Shown: piece by piece, positions 8,384 to 16,234 of the stretch
Layout of the letters: each line of letters starts with the position of its first letter
How positions within the stretch are numbered: position 1 is the stretch's first letter
Assembly: GCF_000495435.3 (NCBI RefSeq)
Contig: NZ_AXUN02000219.1
Location: forward strand, 1 to 41,513
Direction: 5' to 3'
From: Youngiibacter fragilis 232.1
Lineage (GTDB): Bacteria > Bacillota > Clostridia > Clostridiales > Clostridiaceae
DNA length: 41,513 bases
Program-made: the position numbers and the translations under genes
Notes under the pieces: generated by a model
Databases searched by the model: none
Seen by the model: the letters and a program-made list of their open reading frames with translations, nothing else
What the model was told of the DNA's origin: nothing

Positions 8384-8943
8384 ATGAAAGCGACGGTTAT
8401 TTCCGACAAAGAGCATAAGAATGAACAATACCAGAAACTTAGTGAACTTACTGTTGCGTTTCTCAGTGGTAAAGGGCTTGAGACGAATATGATTGAAGTA
8501 GGAAGCGATGACCTTGAATACTGCAGCGGGTGTTTTGACTGCTGGACAAAAAGTCCTGGCGACTGCGTAATCAGCGACCTGATGCCAAAAATCAGCAAGA
8601 GCTTTGCAGCAAGTGATGTTGTCGTTTATCTGAGTCCGGTTATTTTGGACACTACAGTTCGAATATAAAGAATATCCTCGACAGGCTGCTCCAGAACGAG
8701 CTTCCCTTTATGATTACCAGAGCTGACGGTTCTACAGGTAATGCGTTGAGATATGATGAACATCCAAAGCAGATCATTTTGGGTTATGGAAATCAGGTGT
8801 CAGAAGAGGATGTCCAGCTTTTCAAGGATGTCACAATGAAGCATCGAAAAAGCTTTGACGTCATGGTTTATCAGGGAGCCGATCGTGACATTACCGAAGC
8901 TTTGGGCAGAATAAGGCTTGGGAAGGCTGGTGGAGAGTTATGA
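8384..8943 (+). pseudogene. NAD(P)H-dependent FMN reductase-like protein, frameshifted
   Basis: Two adjoining frames together make one flavodoxin-fold reductase of about 187 residues. The first part starts at ATG 8384 (MKATVISDKEHKNEQ, ribosome site AAGGGAG) and includes the typical CSGCFDCWTKSPGDCVI segment and SDVVVYLSPV. That frame then runs off family and stops at 8668. From about 8643 a shifted frame reads F-G-H-Y-S-S-N-I-K-N-I-L-D-R-L-L, the expected continuation, and runs to the TGA at 8943. One missing T in a run of T (about 8641-8645) explains the break. It could be a true null allele, a sequencing error or, less likely, slippage decoding. The rest of the gene is intact, so the lesion is recent or artefactual. 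Confidence 0.8.
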
Positions 8944-9608
8944 AAAACATAGTGTTTATAAACGGCAGTCCAAAGATAGGTGAACCATCGACTTCAAGAC
9001 ACCTGATTGACATTGCCTCGAATCACTTCAACGATGCAAACAGGATAATCATCGATGTCCAAAAGAGCATGGTGAACCATAGTAGCCAGAAGGACTTTGA
9101 AGTCATCATGAATTCTGATGCAGTCATAATCTCTTCCCCACTCTACATGTTCGGTCTTCCCGGTATGCTTATCCGATACCTGGAGGATCTCTACACTTTC
9201 TGCATGCAGAGTGGCATACCTGAAAGAGGTCCCAGGGTTTACGCCATTGTCAACAGCGGATATCCTGAGCCTGAAGTCAACCTTGAGGCTGTCAGAGTGA
9301 TCCAAAGCTTCTGCAGGCACATTAATGCGCAGTTCCGATTCGGAGTGCTTGTAGGAGGCGGTCCTCTTCTGCTAAGCATGGAAAATTCATCCGCCACAAA
9401 AAAGCCCCTGAACAGCCTGAAGGAAGCATTTTCAGCAATATCCGAAGATATCGGAAGAGATGTTCTTCAAAATATCGATAATTTCATCATCCCCATCAGC
9501 TTCCCGAGACGTCTGTATCTTTTCATGGGTGGAAGGACATGGTTGCCAATGGCCAAAAAAAACGGATTGAAGAAAGCCGACCTATACAGGAAGCCGTATC
9601 AGGCATAG
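8940..9608 (+). CDS. Flavodoxin-like NAD(P)H-dependent oxidoreductase
   Basis: A 222-residue protein with the flavodoxin/NADPH-dependent FMN reductase fold. It has the N-terminal strand and phosphate loop IVFINGSPKIGEPSTSRHL, the middle SDAVIISSPLYMFGLPGMLIRYLEDL and AIVNSGYPEPE. The ATG overlaps the stop of the preceding frameshifted reductase (ATGA), so the two form an operon and may have worked as a pair. The C-terminal 50 residues (RRLYLFMGGRTWLPMAKKNG) extend past the core and are rich in basic and aromatic residues. Substrate unknown. Confidence 0.85.
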   Translation: MKNIVFINGSPKIGEPSTSRHLIDIASNHFNDANRIIIDVQKSMVNHSSQKDFEVIMNSDAVIISSPLYMFGLPGMLIRYLEDLYTFCMQSGIPERGPRVYAIVNSGYPEPEVNLEAVRVIQSFCRHINAQFRFGVLVGGGPLLLSMENSSATKKPLNSLKEAFSAISEDIGRDVLQNIDNFIIPISFPRRLYLFMGGRTWLPMAKKNGLKKADLYRKPYQA

Positions 9609-9624
9609 TCCAATTACTGTTCCC

Positions 9625-9660
9625 AAACAAGGGATTTGAATTTGTTCAGATCCCTTGTTT
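9625..9660 (+). terminator. Terminator after the flavodoxin-like gene
   Basis: An 11-bp perfect stem, AAACAAGGGAT (9625-9635) with ATCCCTTGTTT (9650-9660), 14-base loop, 16 bases past the stop codon. The T-rich end is built into the 3' arm. Confidence 0.7.
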
Positions 9661-9681
9661 ATCGCTCCCAGCAGCAATACC

Positions 9682-9763
9682 ACAAAAAGTCATTTGTAAA
9701 ATGCAGTAATAATCACAAAAAGTCCTTTGTATTTTTGTAATATATCTCAAAAAGTCCTTTGTA
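9682..9763. repeat. Three operator-like direct repeats upstream of the DUF4143 ATPase
   Basis: Three near-identical 17-base units of form ACAAAAAGTCCTTTGTA lie at 9682-9698, 9715-9731 and 9747-9763, with steps of 33 and 32 bases, about three helical turns. Each unit is itself an imperfect palindrome (ACAAA-N6-TTTGT). The last unit overlaps the -35 element of the downstream promoter, which is the layout of a cooperative repressor site. Confidence 0.75.
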
Positions 9764-9786
9764 TTTTTGTGCCAATGTGCTATGAT
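9759..9786 (+). promoter_or_regulatory. Promoter of the DUF4143 ATPase gene
   Basis: -35 TTGTAT (9759-9764), 16-base spacer, -10 TATGAT (9781-9786) with an extended TGC before it. The -35 lies inside the third direct repeat. Confidence 0.65.
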
Positions 9787-9814
9787 GTCTTTAGAATTAA
9801 TGGGATGTGATTGA

Positions 9815-11107
9815 ATGTACCGTTCTGCGATGAAAAAACTAAAGGCATGGAAAGCTAAAGTCAATCGAAAGCCACTTATTATCCGCGGAGCGCGTCAGGT
9901 AGGGAAAACCTGGCTTATGAAGGAATTTGGGGCTAACGAATATGAAAATGTAGTATATATAAACTTTGATAATAACGAAAGAATGAGCAATCTTTTCGAA
10001 GGTAGTCTCGAAGTTGAGCGACTGGTTACAGGCCTGGAATTGTATTCTGGACACAAAATTGATCCACAGGATACATTGCTTATTTTTGATGAGATCCAGG
10101 AGGTTCCTAAGGCACTTACCAGCCTCAAGTATTTTCATGAGAATGCCCCTCAGTATAATATTATCTGTGCCGGCAGTCTTTTAGGTATTGCGCTTCATCA
10201 TGGAACATCCTTTCCAGTTGGTAAAGTTGAGTTTCTTGACATGTATCCAATGTCATTCCTTGAGTTTATACATGCAATGGGTAAAGACCAGCATGCAGCA
10301 CTCCTTGAAAAAGGAGATTTTGAAATGGCGAATACATTCAATCAGGATTTTATTGATCTCCTGAAGCAGTACTACTTCATAGGTGGTATGCCAGAGGTAG
10401 TACATGATTTTTCCAGGAACAGGGATTTCAACATGGCTCGTGAAATCCAGAAACACATCCTGGATGCTTATGAACAGGACTTTTCGAAACATGCTCCGAA
10501 TAATGTGGTTCCAAGTATAAGGATGCTTTGGAACAGCATCCCTGCGCAACTTGCCAAAGAAAACAAGAAATTCATTTATGGTCTGATCAAAGAAGGAGCA
10601 AGAGCAAAGGAATACGAGATCGCCATGCTTTGGCTCACGGATTGCGGGCTTGTCCACAAGATACAGCGAGTTGTTACACCAAGTCTGCCACTAAAGGCTT
10701 ACGAAGACTTAAAGGCATTCAAGCTATACTTGCTTGATGTAGGATTGCTTTCGTGCATGACAGGCCTCCGGCAGGTTGTTCTGCTTGAAGGCAACAATCT
10801 GTTCAGGGAATTCAAAGGAGCATTGACTGAGCAGTACGTTCTCCAGCAACTGAAGACCCTTGACGGGATCGATACATATTATTGGTCAGCTGAACGAGGA
10901 ACATCAGAGGTCGATTTTGTCATCGACAATGGAACTTATATAACCCCTCTGGAGGTAAAGGCAGCTGAAAATCTCCAGTCAAAAAGCATGAAGGTTTACC
11001 GTGACAAGTACAAACCGAACATGTCAATCCGCACCTCTATGGCAGATTACAGGAGAGATGACTGGTTATTGAATCTCCCATTATGGGCGGTAGAAACAAT
11101 CAGGTAA
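9815..11107 (+). CDS. AAA-type ATPase with C-terminal DUF4143 domain
   Basis: A 430-residue cytoplasmic protein. The N-terminal P-loop ATPase has Walker A GARQVGKT near residues 25-32, Walker B LLIFDEIQE near 88-96, and the sensor-like CAGSLLG. The C-terminal DUF4143 half carries EVDFVIDNGTYITPLEVKAAE, the E-x-D-F...LEVK signature of a PD-(D/E)XK nuclease-like fold. The role of these widespread solitary genes is not established. They are often patchily distributed, and this one is AT-richer than the trp and sialic acid operons, which suggests lateral transfer. ATG 9815 is preceded by GGGATG; ATG 9830 is an alternative start. A hairpin follows 9 bases after the stop. Confidence 0.9.
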   Translation: MYRSAMKKLKAWKAKVNRKPLIIRGARQVGKTWLMKEFGANEYENVVYINFDNNERMSNLFEGSLEVERLVTGLELYSGHKIDPQDTLLIFDEIQEVPKALTSLKYFHENAPQYNIICAGSLLGIALHHGTSFPVGKVEFLDMYPMSFLEFIHAMGKDQHAALLEKGDFEMANTFNQDFIDLLKQYYFIGGMPEVVHDFSRNRDFNMAREIQKHILDAYEQDFSKHAPNNVVPSIRMLWNSIPAQLAKENKKFIYGLIKEGARAKEYEIAMLWLTDCGLVHKIQRVVTPSLPLKAYEDLKAFKLYLLDVGLLSCMTGLRQVVLLEGNNLFREFKGALTEQYVLQQLKTLDGIDTYYWSAERGTSEVDFVIDNGTYITPLEVKAAENLQSKSMKVYRDKYKPNMSIRTSMADYRRDDWLLNLPLWAVETIR

Positions 11108-11116
11108 CACAGCAAA

Positions 11117-11158
11117 AAACCCGTAGCCGCTTCATATATTATGCCGGACTACGGGTTT
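11117..11158. terminator. Bidirectional terminator between convergent genes
   Basis: Stem AAACCCGTAG (11117-11126) with CTACGGGTTT (11149-11158) and a 22-base loop. It lies between the convergent DUF4143 ATPase and the CopZ-like gene. On the minus strand it ends in TTTTTT, so it is best suited to terminate the minus-strand gene. Confidence 0.85.
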
Positions 11159-11176
11159 GTTAGCATGATTGCCAAC

Positions 11177-11674
11177 CTATTGCTTTGTGAAAGGATTAAT
11201 TGGACTTTTCGTTAATTCTTGTCTATCTAAAACTTCCTGAATAATCTTGTGGCAGCATACTCCAAGCGGATTGTTCTTTTTGCAATTAGAATTTTTCATC
11301 GCTCCTGTTGCAGCGTTCACCTCAGAGACTGTTCTCGCACCATGTTCAACAGCTTCAATTACCTGAGCTTCCGTCACCTGGCTGCAGTAGCAGGCATACT
11401 TAGGATCCGCGCCTCTTTTGAACCATATTGGCACTATAACCTGATTCTTAGTTAATGTACTTCCATTATCCGAATCGAAATAAACGACGTCACAATCCTC
11501 ATTCATGCAGGTCCTGTACTTCTCTCCCCGAACCAAATCTCTATCTGTTACAAGATGTTCCACAGTCATTACACCGACAGAAGTGCCTTCATTGCCACAA
11601 ACCGGGCAAGAGCTTCTTACAGGATTTGAAGCCAGCACTCTGCTCCCATGTGAGTTCCCTATTAAAAATTTCAT
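11177..11674 (-). CDS. CopZ-type zinc and [2Fe-2S] protein without HMA domain
   Basis: A 165-residue cytoplasmic protein in two parts. Residues about 15-90 hold a zinc-ribbon-like region with CPVCGNEG and CMNEDC pairs and the VPIWFKRGADPKYACYC junction typical of the CopZ zinc domain. Residues about 95-155 form a BFD-like [2Fe-2S] domain: CYCSQVTEAQVIEAV, GARTVSEV, NSNCKKNNPLGVCC. In Archaeoglobus CopZ this pair precedes a copper-binding HMA domain, which is absent here. Start ATG 11674 is chosen because GGAGGAAGGA lies directly upstream; an ATG at 11686 overlaps that site. A TATAAT -10 (11717-11722, minus) lies upstream with a poor -35. A metal or electron-transfer role is likely; the partner is unknown. 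Confidence 0.85.
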   Translation of the reverse strand: MKFLIGNSHGSRVLASNPVRSSCPVCGNEGTSVGVMTVEHLVTDRDLVRGEKYRTCMNEDCDVVYFDSDNGSTLTKNQVIVPIWFKRGADPKYACYCSQVTEAQVIEAVEHGARTVSEVNAATGAMKNSNCKKNNPLGVCCHKIIQEVLDRQELTKSPINPFTKQ

Positions 11675-11775
11675 TCCTTCCTCCATATCAGCAAAATAGT
11701 TAGAGATAGAAATACTATTATACAGCCCATATCATTCCGATCTATTAAGCCAGATCTGATTTCTTAGATAGAGAA

Positions 11776-12111
11776 TCAAACCTGCTTGTTCACAAGCTCC
11801 TGATACCCCTTTCCCCATTGTTCCATCGAACTGATTATCGGTTGCATGGTTTCCCCAAGCTCTGAAAGTGAATATTCGACCCTGGGTGGAACCTCAGGAT
11901 AAACAGTACGCGTAATGATTCCATCTGATTCCATGGAACGAAGGCTGTCTGTGAGTACCTTCTGGCTTATTCCCTCAAGTGATTTGTGAAGCTCGTTGAA
12001 GCGCCAAGGTCTTCCAAGAAGATTCCTCATTATCAGAAGCTTCCACTTGCTGCCGATGAGATTTACCGTAGCTGCCACCGGACATACCGGAAGCTCTTCT
12101 TTCTTGATCAT
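11776..12111 (-). CDS. HxlR-family transcriptional regulator
   Basis: A 111-residue winged-helix protein. It starts MIKKEELPVCPVAATVNLIGSKWKLLIMRNL, with the conserved Cys near residue 10, and has the helix-turn-helix RFNELHKSLEGISQKVLTDSLRSMESDGII and the wing RTVYPEVPPRVEYSLSELG. HxlR members often sense thiol-reactive or electrophilic compounds through this Cys. ATG 12111 is preferred because the GGGGG element lies 6 bases before it; ATGs at 12117 and 12141 are possible. It probably controls itself and perhaps the CopZ-like gene 100 bases downstream on the same strand. Confidence 0.9.
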   Translation of the reverse strand: MIKKEELPVCPVAATVNLIGSKWKLLIMRNLLGRPWRFNELHKSLEGISQKVLTDSLRSMESDGIITRTVYPEVPPRVEYSLSELGETMQPIISSMEQWGKGYQELVNKQV

Positions 12112-12129
12112 ATCCATACCCCCATCAAT

Positions 12130-12144
12130 TGAATGTTGCATTCA
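12130..12144. promoter_or_regulatory. Palindrome in the HxlR gene leader, candidate operator
   Basis: TGAATG-TTG-CATTCA, 6-base arms. It lies between the predicted transcription start and the ribosome site of the HxlR gene, the position of an autorepression site. Confidence 0.45.
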
Positions 12145-12163
12145 TTCTTAATGTTACACCCAA

Positions 12164-12192
12164 ATTGTAGTGTACAAATCATACTAAATCAA
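12164..12192 (-). promoter_or_regulatory. Promoter of the HxlR gene
   Basis: Minus strand -35 TTGATT (12187-12192), 17-base spacer, -10 TACAAT (12164-12169). Confidence 0.6.
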
Positions 12193-12276
12193 TACCTCTG
12201 TGGTCTAGGATATCAACTGCCTTCCAATGGACTCAATACAGTTCTACTCGATCATATTTTTCAATAATTATACTCG

Positions 12277-12318
12277 CAAAAAGCAGAAAGTCATGATATC
12301 GCGTTCATGGCTTTCTGC
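12277..12318 (-). terminator. Terminator of the MBL-fold hydrolase gene
   Basis: On the minus strand the stem GCAGAAAG-C-CATGA / TCATG-A-CTTTCTGC with an 8-base loop is followed by TTTTT. It lies 44 bases after the stop of the gene. Confidence 0.88.
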
Positions 12319-12361
12319 ATTATAACCTATTCAATGACTTACTTGATTTTATACATTCAGA

Positions 12362-13591
12362 CTAAATTTCCTTTGCGCTTGCAATCAGGTAGTGCCTGGC
12401 ATTGGCGGAGGTCATCTGCTTCGCACGCATGAGAAGGGCTTCTTTATTCAGGTCGTTATTTTCAGTAAGCTCCAACAGCTGCAATGCCAGCTGATACTCT
12501 TCCTTTTCCATGCATTCCCTGATCTTTACCAGCAGTTTTTCCTCACCTATCATTTCAAGCAACACCTTATTGATTTCCCTGTCACTTACAGGCATAAGCT
12601 TAGCTGGATTCCCGTCGAACCAGCCAAGATAGCCAGTAAATATGCTCCTGACCGACCATTCTACAGTTCCATAGTATTCACCGAGATAATCCTTATCAGC
12701 GAACCTCATAGGCAGCTTCACATGTTCCACGGCTTCACTCATGGTCATTCCCCTGTTCATGCAACCCAGAGTCGTAAGAAGGACAAATTCGATAGCATCT
12801 CTGAAAGTCCCCACCTGCTCCCTTATGAGTTCATTCCCAATCAGCGGCTTCGTGTGGCCAGGCAATAGTGCAGCCGAATCATAGGACAAGATCTCATCCA
12901 GCGAATCGATCCACGTCGCTATGTCCCTGTACTGGGTCCCCCTTATCGCATATAGGTTCGGCCAGCAGCCGTAGTAATTGTCACCTGTGCAGATCACCCT
13001 GTCGTCCTCAAGCCATATGTAAATCTGGTCATCTGATTCACCTATGGCACTGACCAGCCTAATTCTGACACCATCAATAATCCGTTCAACGACCTTATCG
13101 CTATATGATGTTGTAGGATTTATGAAGTCATACCTGCCCTTTCCTGTCTCCTTCCCTTCACGTATTCCGATCCCCTGGCAGATGGCCTCTTCATCGGTAA
13201 GTCCGTAGCCATGCTGATAGGTGCCTCTTTTCGCAAGTATGCCGTTCAGCCTGTCGTAATGCTTAAGGATCGGCTTCTGGGGCAGGAACGCAATGATCTC
13301 CTCAGCTGTCTCACGGAACGCGCCAGCTCCACCCCTGTGGTCCGGATGGCCATGGGTGTATATTATAGTCCTGACGGGCTTGTCAGTTATCTTAAGGAGC
13401 TCTGCCTTCATTTCTTCAGCGCATCCATCGCTGTCGAGGGTATCCACAAGTATTACGGAAGTATCCCCAATTATGGCAACAGCATTGCTGTGGTCAAAGC
13501 CGAGGAAATGATATATCCTGTCGTTCACCTTCGTGATCTGTTTCCCATAATTCTCTTCTGTGAACCTTATTAGCCTTTGTTCTCCAAGCAT
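12362..13591 (-). CDS. Alkyl-sulfatase-like metallo-beta-lactamase-fold hydrolase
   Basis: A 409-residue protein without signal peptide. The zinc motif THGHPDHRGG (His80, His82, Asp84, His85) and the segments GESDDQIYIWLEDDRVICTGDN and ALLPGHTKPL match the SdsA1/BDS1 alkyl sulfatase group of the MBL fold. An alpha-helical dimerisation-like region follows (AVEHVKLP, YGTVEWSVRSIFTGYLGWFDGNPAKL). Full alkyl sulfatases add a C-terminal SCP2-like lipid-binding domain and run to about 600-660 residues; here the protein ends after the helical domain. Hydrolysis of an alkyl sulfate or a related ester is plausible but unproven. Ribosome site GGGAGG is present; a TATAAT -10 (13622-13627, minus) lies upstream. 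Confidence 0.85.
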   Translation of the reverse strand: MLGEQRLIRFTEENYGKQITKVNDRIYHFLGFDHSNAVAIIGDTSVILVDTLDSDGCAEEMKAELLKITDKPVRTIIYTHGHPDHRGGAGAFRETAEEIIAFLPQKPILKHYDRLNGILAKRGTYQHGYGLTDEEAICQGIGIREGKETGKGRYDFINPTTSYSDKVVERIIDGVRIRLVSAIGESDDQIYIWLEDDRVICTGDNYYGCWPNLYAIRGTQYRDIATWIDSLDEILSYDSAALLPGHTKPLIGNELIREQVGTFRDAIEFVLLTTLGCMNRGMTMSEAVEHVKLPMRFADKDYLGEYYGTVEWSVRSIFTGYLGWFDGNPAKLMPVSDREINKVLLEMIGEEKLLVKIRECMEKEEYQLALQLLELTENNDLNKEALLMRAKQMTSANARHYLIASAKEI

Positions 13592-13700
13592 TTTGACTAC
13601 CTCCCAAATCCCTTTCCCCTGATTATATATCCCCCTTCCTTACTTAGAAAGAAGGCATATTTATGTAAGTATGGGATTAATTCCATTCTCCCGTACGGAC

Positions 13701-13740
13701 AAAAAGAGGCAAACAACCCAAATGGGTCACTCACCTCTTT
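13701..13740 (-). terminator. Terminator of the sialic acid operon
   Basis: Minus strand hairpin with outer stem AAAGAGG / CCTCTTT and inner GACCCA / TGGGTT, ending in CTCTTTTTG. It lies 17 bases after the nagB stop. Confidence 0.85.
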
Positions 13741-13756
13741 ACTAAATACATGTTTT

Positions 13757-14467
13757 TTATGTTGTGCAGGTCACCACGGTAAGGTCCGGGTGAAGCTGAA
13801 GTATCGATCCCGGTACCTCAGGGGTGACCGGTCCGTAAAGTGCCTTCTTAAGTATCTCAGCCTTATCTTCACTGCTTACGATAAGCACTATCTTCTTCGC
13901 CTGCATTATGCTCTTTATTCCCATGGTATACGCCTGCTTCGGAACATCTTCGGCATTTCCGAAGAACCTTGTGTTTGCCTCTATCGTCTCGGGCTTCAGG
14001 TCTACAAGGTGGGTCGTCTTGTCAAACGCTTCGCTTGGCTCATTGAAGCCTATGTGCCCGTTGTGTCCTATTCCAAGGAGCTGGAGGTCTATGCCACCAA
14101 GTGACTCGATGAGTGCGTCATACCTTTTGCACTCGGCTTCCGGGTCTTCAGCGAGACCGTTGGGTACGAAGGTCTTCGACTTGTCTATGTTCACCAGGTC
14201 AAAGAGGTGCTCGTCCATGAAATGCCTGTAGCTCTGTTCATTTGAGCCGTCAAGCCCCCTGTACTCATCAAGGTTCACTGTCCTTACACCTGAGAAATCA
14301 ACGTCACCCTTGTTGAACCATTCAACAAGCTGCTCGTAGGTTCCTATAGGTGATGAACCGGTAGCGAGTCCCAGCACGCTGTTCGGATACAGGATGACCT
14401 GAGCTGATATTATGTTTGCAGCTTTCCTGCTCATGTCCTTATAGTCTTTTGCCTTTATTATCTTCAT
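13757..14467 (-). CDS. nagB: Glucosamine-6-phosphate deaminase
   Basis: Converts glucosamine 6-phosphate to fructose 6-phosphate and ammonia, the last step of amino-sugar entry to glycolysis. The 236-residue protein is the short Firmicute form without the extended allosteric C-terminus. It shows the phosphate loop GLATGSSPIGTY, the catalytic NLDEY (Asp67), GIGHNGHIGFNEP (His138, Glu143) and the late segment AYTMGIKSIMQAKKIVLIVS. Strong AGGAGG ribosome site. It is the last of 12 genes and starts 9 bases after the RpiR regulator. The partner deacetylase NagA is not in the window. Confidence 0.97.
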   Translation of the reverse strand: MKIIKAKDYKDMSRKAANIISAQVILYPNSVLGLATGSSPIGTYEQLVEWFNKGDVDFSGVRTVNLDEYRGLDGSNEQSYRHFMDEHLFDLVNIDKSKTFVPNGLAEDPEAECKRYDALIESLGGIDLQLLGIGHNGHIGFNEPSEAFDKTTHLVDLKPETIEANTRFFGNAEDVPKQAYTMGIKSIMQAKKIVLIVSSEDKAEILKKALYGPVTPEVPGSILQLHPDLTVVTCTT

Positions 14468-14476
14468 CTGTTCCTC

Positions 14477-15331
14477 CTAAAGCAGTTTCTCGACGACAGC
14501 CTTTGCCGTCTTCTCCTTGTTTGCCGCGGATATATCGAAGGTCCTCTTGAAATACTCGAAATACAGCACATCAAGAAGATAGAGCTGTGCGATCTTCGCA
14601 GACAGCGAACCTCCCTGAAGCGGACCTTCATTCGCTCCGCAAAGCAGCGTAATGTCCGAATATGCGGTAAGCGGTGATTTCACGAACCTTGTTATGCAGA
14701 TAGTCTTCGCTCCCGCCTCTTTGACGGCTCGCGCCACCTCTATGGTATCCTTGGTGGATCCGGAATATGATATTATGACGGCTACATCCCTCTCAGTCAT
14801 CAGGGATGCGGTCATGGCCTGAAGATGCTGGTCAACGGTAAATTCTGACTTGCCTGTGATCCTCAGGAACTTGTTGTAGCCTTCCATTGCAGTGATAAGC
14901 GATGCACCAACTCCAAAGAACCTTATCCTTTCAGCTGCCACAAGAAGGCTCACAGCCTTGTCAAGGTTCGCATAGTTAATAAGGCTGTGTGTCTCGTCAA
15001 GTGCGCTTATATTGGTGTTCTTCACCTTTGCAGTAAGGTCTTCCAGACTGTCGTTCCTTAGTATCTCCTTGTCGATCTGGGGTGCCTCTTCCTCTGAGTT
15101 CAGGCTGTGTGCCATCGCTATCTTGAATTCCTGATAGCCCTTGAAGCCCAGAGTCTTGCAGAACCTGAAAATGCTTGATTCACCTACACCGCACCTGTCC
15201 GCCAGGTCTGTTATGGACATGTATATGACCTCTGTCCTGTTCTTGATTATCTGATCGGCAACCTTCTTCTCAGTGTTCGTGAAGGAGTTGTACGTGGTGT
15301 GTATGGTGGTGAAAATATCGCTGTTCTGCAT
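14477..15331 (-). CDS. MurR/RpiR-family regulator of the sialic acid operon
   Basis: A 284-residue repressor/activator type protein. The N-terminal HTH spans about residues 5-75 (ADQIIKN...SITDLADRCGVGESSIFRFCKTLGFKGYQEFK). A SIS sugar-phosphate-binding domain covers about 120-255, with the FFGVGASLI and SYSGSTKDTIEVA loops. In Firmicutes, RpiR-type NanR proteins sense ManNAc-6-P or related sugar phosphates, and its place between the ROK kinase and nagB supports the same role. Two GGAAGAAA-type sites at the operon promoter are candidate targets. It starts 13 bases after the ROK gene and sits inside the operon, so it would feed back on its own expression. Confidence 0.92.
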   Translation of the reverse strand: MQNSDIFTTIHTTYNSFTNTEKKVADQIIKNRTEVIYMSITDLADRCGVGESSIFRFCKTLGFKGYQEFKIAMAHSLNSEEEAPQIDKEILRNDSLEDLTAKVKNTNISALDETHSLINYANLDKAVSLLVAAERIRFFGVGASLITAMEGYNKFLRITGKSEFTVDQHLQAMTASLMTERDVAVIISYSGSTKDTIEVARAVKEAGAKTICITRFVKSPLTAYSDITLLCGANEGPLQGGSLSAKIAQLYLLDVLYFEYFKRTFDISAANKEKTAKAVVEKLL

Positions 15332-15344
15332 TTTATGCCCTCCC

Positions 15345-16223
15345 CTATTTGATATGGAGTGTCGCTGCCCCGAAAAGACCTGCCGTATTCCCGAGTGCAG
15401 CCTTCAAAAACCTAACGTTCTGGAAGCTGTCCATTATGAGCTCCCTTGCATTTTTCTCCAGAGATTCTGCTGCCGCATCCTGTTCAAGTATGCCGCCGCC
15501 AAGTATCAGTGCCTGAGGATTGAATATATGCACAAGGCTCGCAAGTCCCGTCGCCGCCTCACCTGACCATTCGTCAAGGGCTGCAGCCATCTTTTCATCG
15601 CCTTCAGCGATCCTTGCGAACAGTTCCCTTCCGTTTGAAACGGATGGGTCCTTTTCCCTTGCCAGCTCAACCAGAAGTCTTGCTGAAGCATATGCCTCAT
15701 AGCAGCCTTTCTTGCCGCAGGAGCATTCCCTTCCTCCAGGATGAAGGATCATATGCCCGAATTCTCCGGCGGATCCTCCGACTCCCCTGTAAAGCCTTCC
15801 GCCAAGGACTATGGCTCCGCCTATGCCGGTGCCATATGTGAGGCACAGGTAGTCGGTCATTCCCTTGCCTGCTCCAAGCCACCCCTCGCCGAGTGCTGCG
15901 CAGTTTACGTCGTTCTCGACTTCAACAGGTCTTTTGAATCTCTTCTCCAGTATATCCTTTACCTTAGTTCCGGTATAGCCTGGAATGTTGTCATTGGCAT
16001 AGATTATGCTGCCTTTTTCCCTGTCTACCTGCCCTGCGGTGCTTATGCCGATGGCATCATAGCCTTCGAAGGCCTCCAGCCCTGAGATCAGGTTCTCCAT
16101 GACGCGGGCTCCGCCCTTTTTCCCCTCGGTCGGAACCTCGGTGAGACCGGAGATCTCACCATCACCCGTAACCATCCCAAGCTTTATAGATGTGCCTCCT
16201 ACATCAGCACAAAGTATCCTCAT
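15345..16223 (-). CDS. nanK: ROK-family kinase, probable N-acetylmannosamine kinase
   Basis: A 292-residue sugar kinase of the ROK family. The ATP-binding DVGGTSIKLG (residues 7-16), ENDVNCAALGE with the catalytic Asp, and the zinc motif GHMILHPGGRECSCGKKGCYEAYAS are all present, followed by LILGGGI. ROK kinases also include glucokinases. Placement between nanE and the RpiR gene makes ManNAc, released by NanA, the likely substrate: it would give ManNAc-6-P for NanE. Ribosome site GGAGG; the gene starts 11 bases after the fused SGNH-NanE gene. Confidence 0.9.
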   Translation of the reverse strand: MRILCADVGGTSIKLGMVTGDGEISGLTEVPTEGKKGGARVMENLISGLEAFEGYDAIGISTAGQVDREKGSIIYANDNIPGYTGTKVKDILEKRFKRPVEVENDVNCAALGEGWLGAGKGMTDYLCLTYGTGIGGAIVLGGRLYRGVGGSAGEFGHMILHPGGRECSCGKKGCYEAYASARLLVELAREKDPSVSNGRELFARIAEGDEKMAAALDEWSGEAATGLASLVHIFNPQALILGGGILEQDAAAESLEKNARELIMDSFQNVRFLKAALGNTAGLFGAATLHIK

Positions 16224-16234
16224 TTCACTGCCTC

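Noticed and set aside
9682-9763. Repeats before the DUF4143 gene as a small CRISPR array
   Set aside because: Only three 17-base units with AT-rich spacers of about 15-16 bases, and no cas genes. The overlap with the promoter fits operators.
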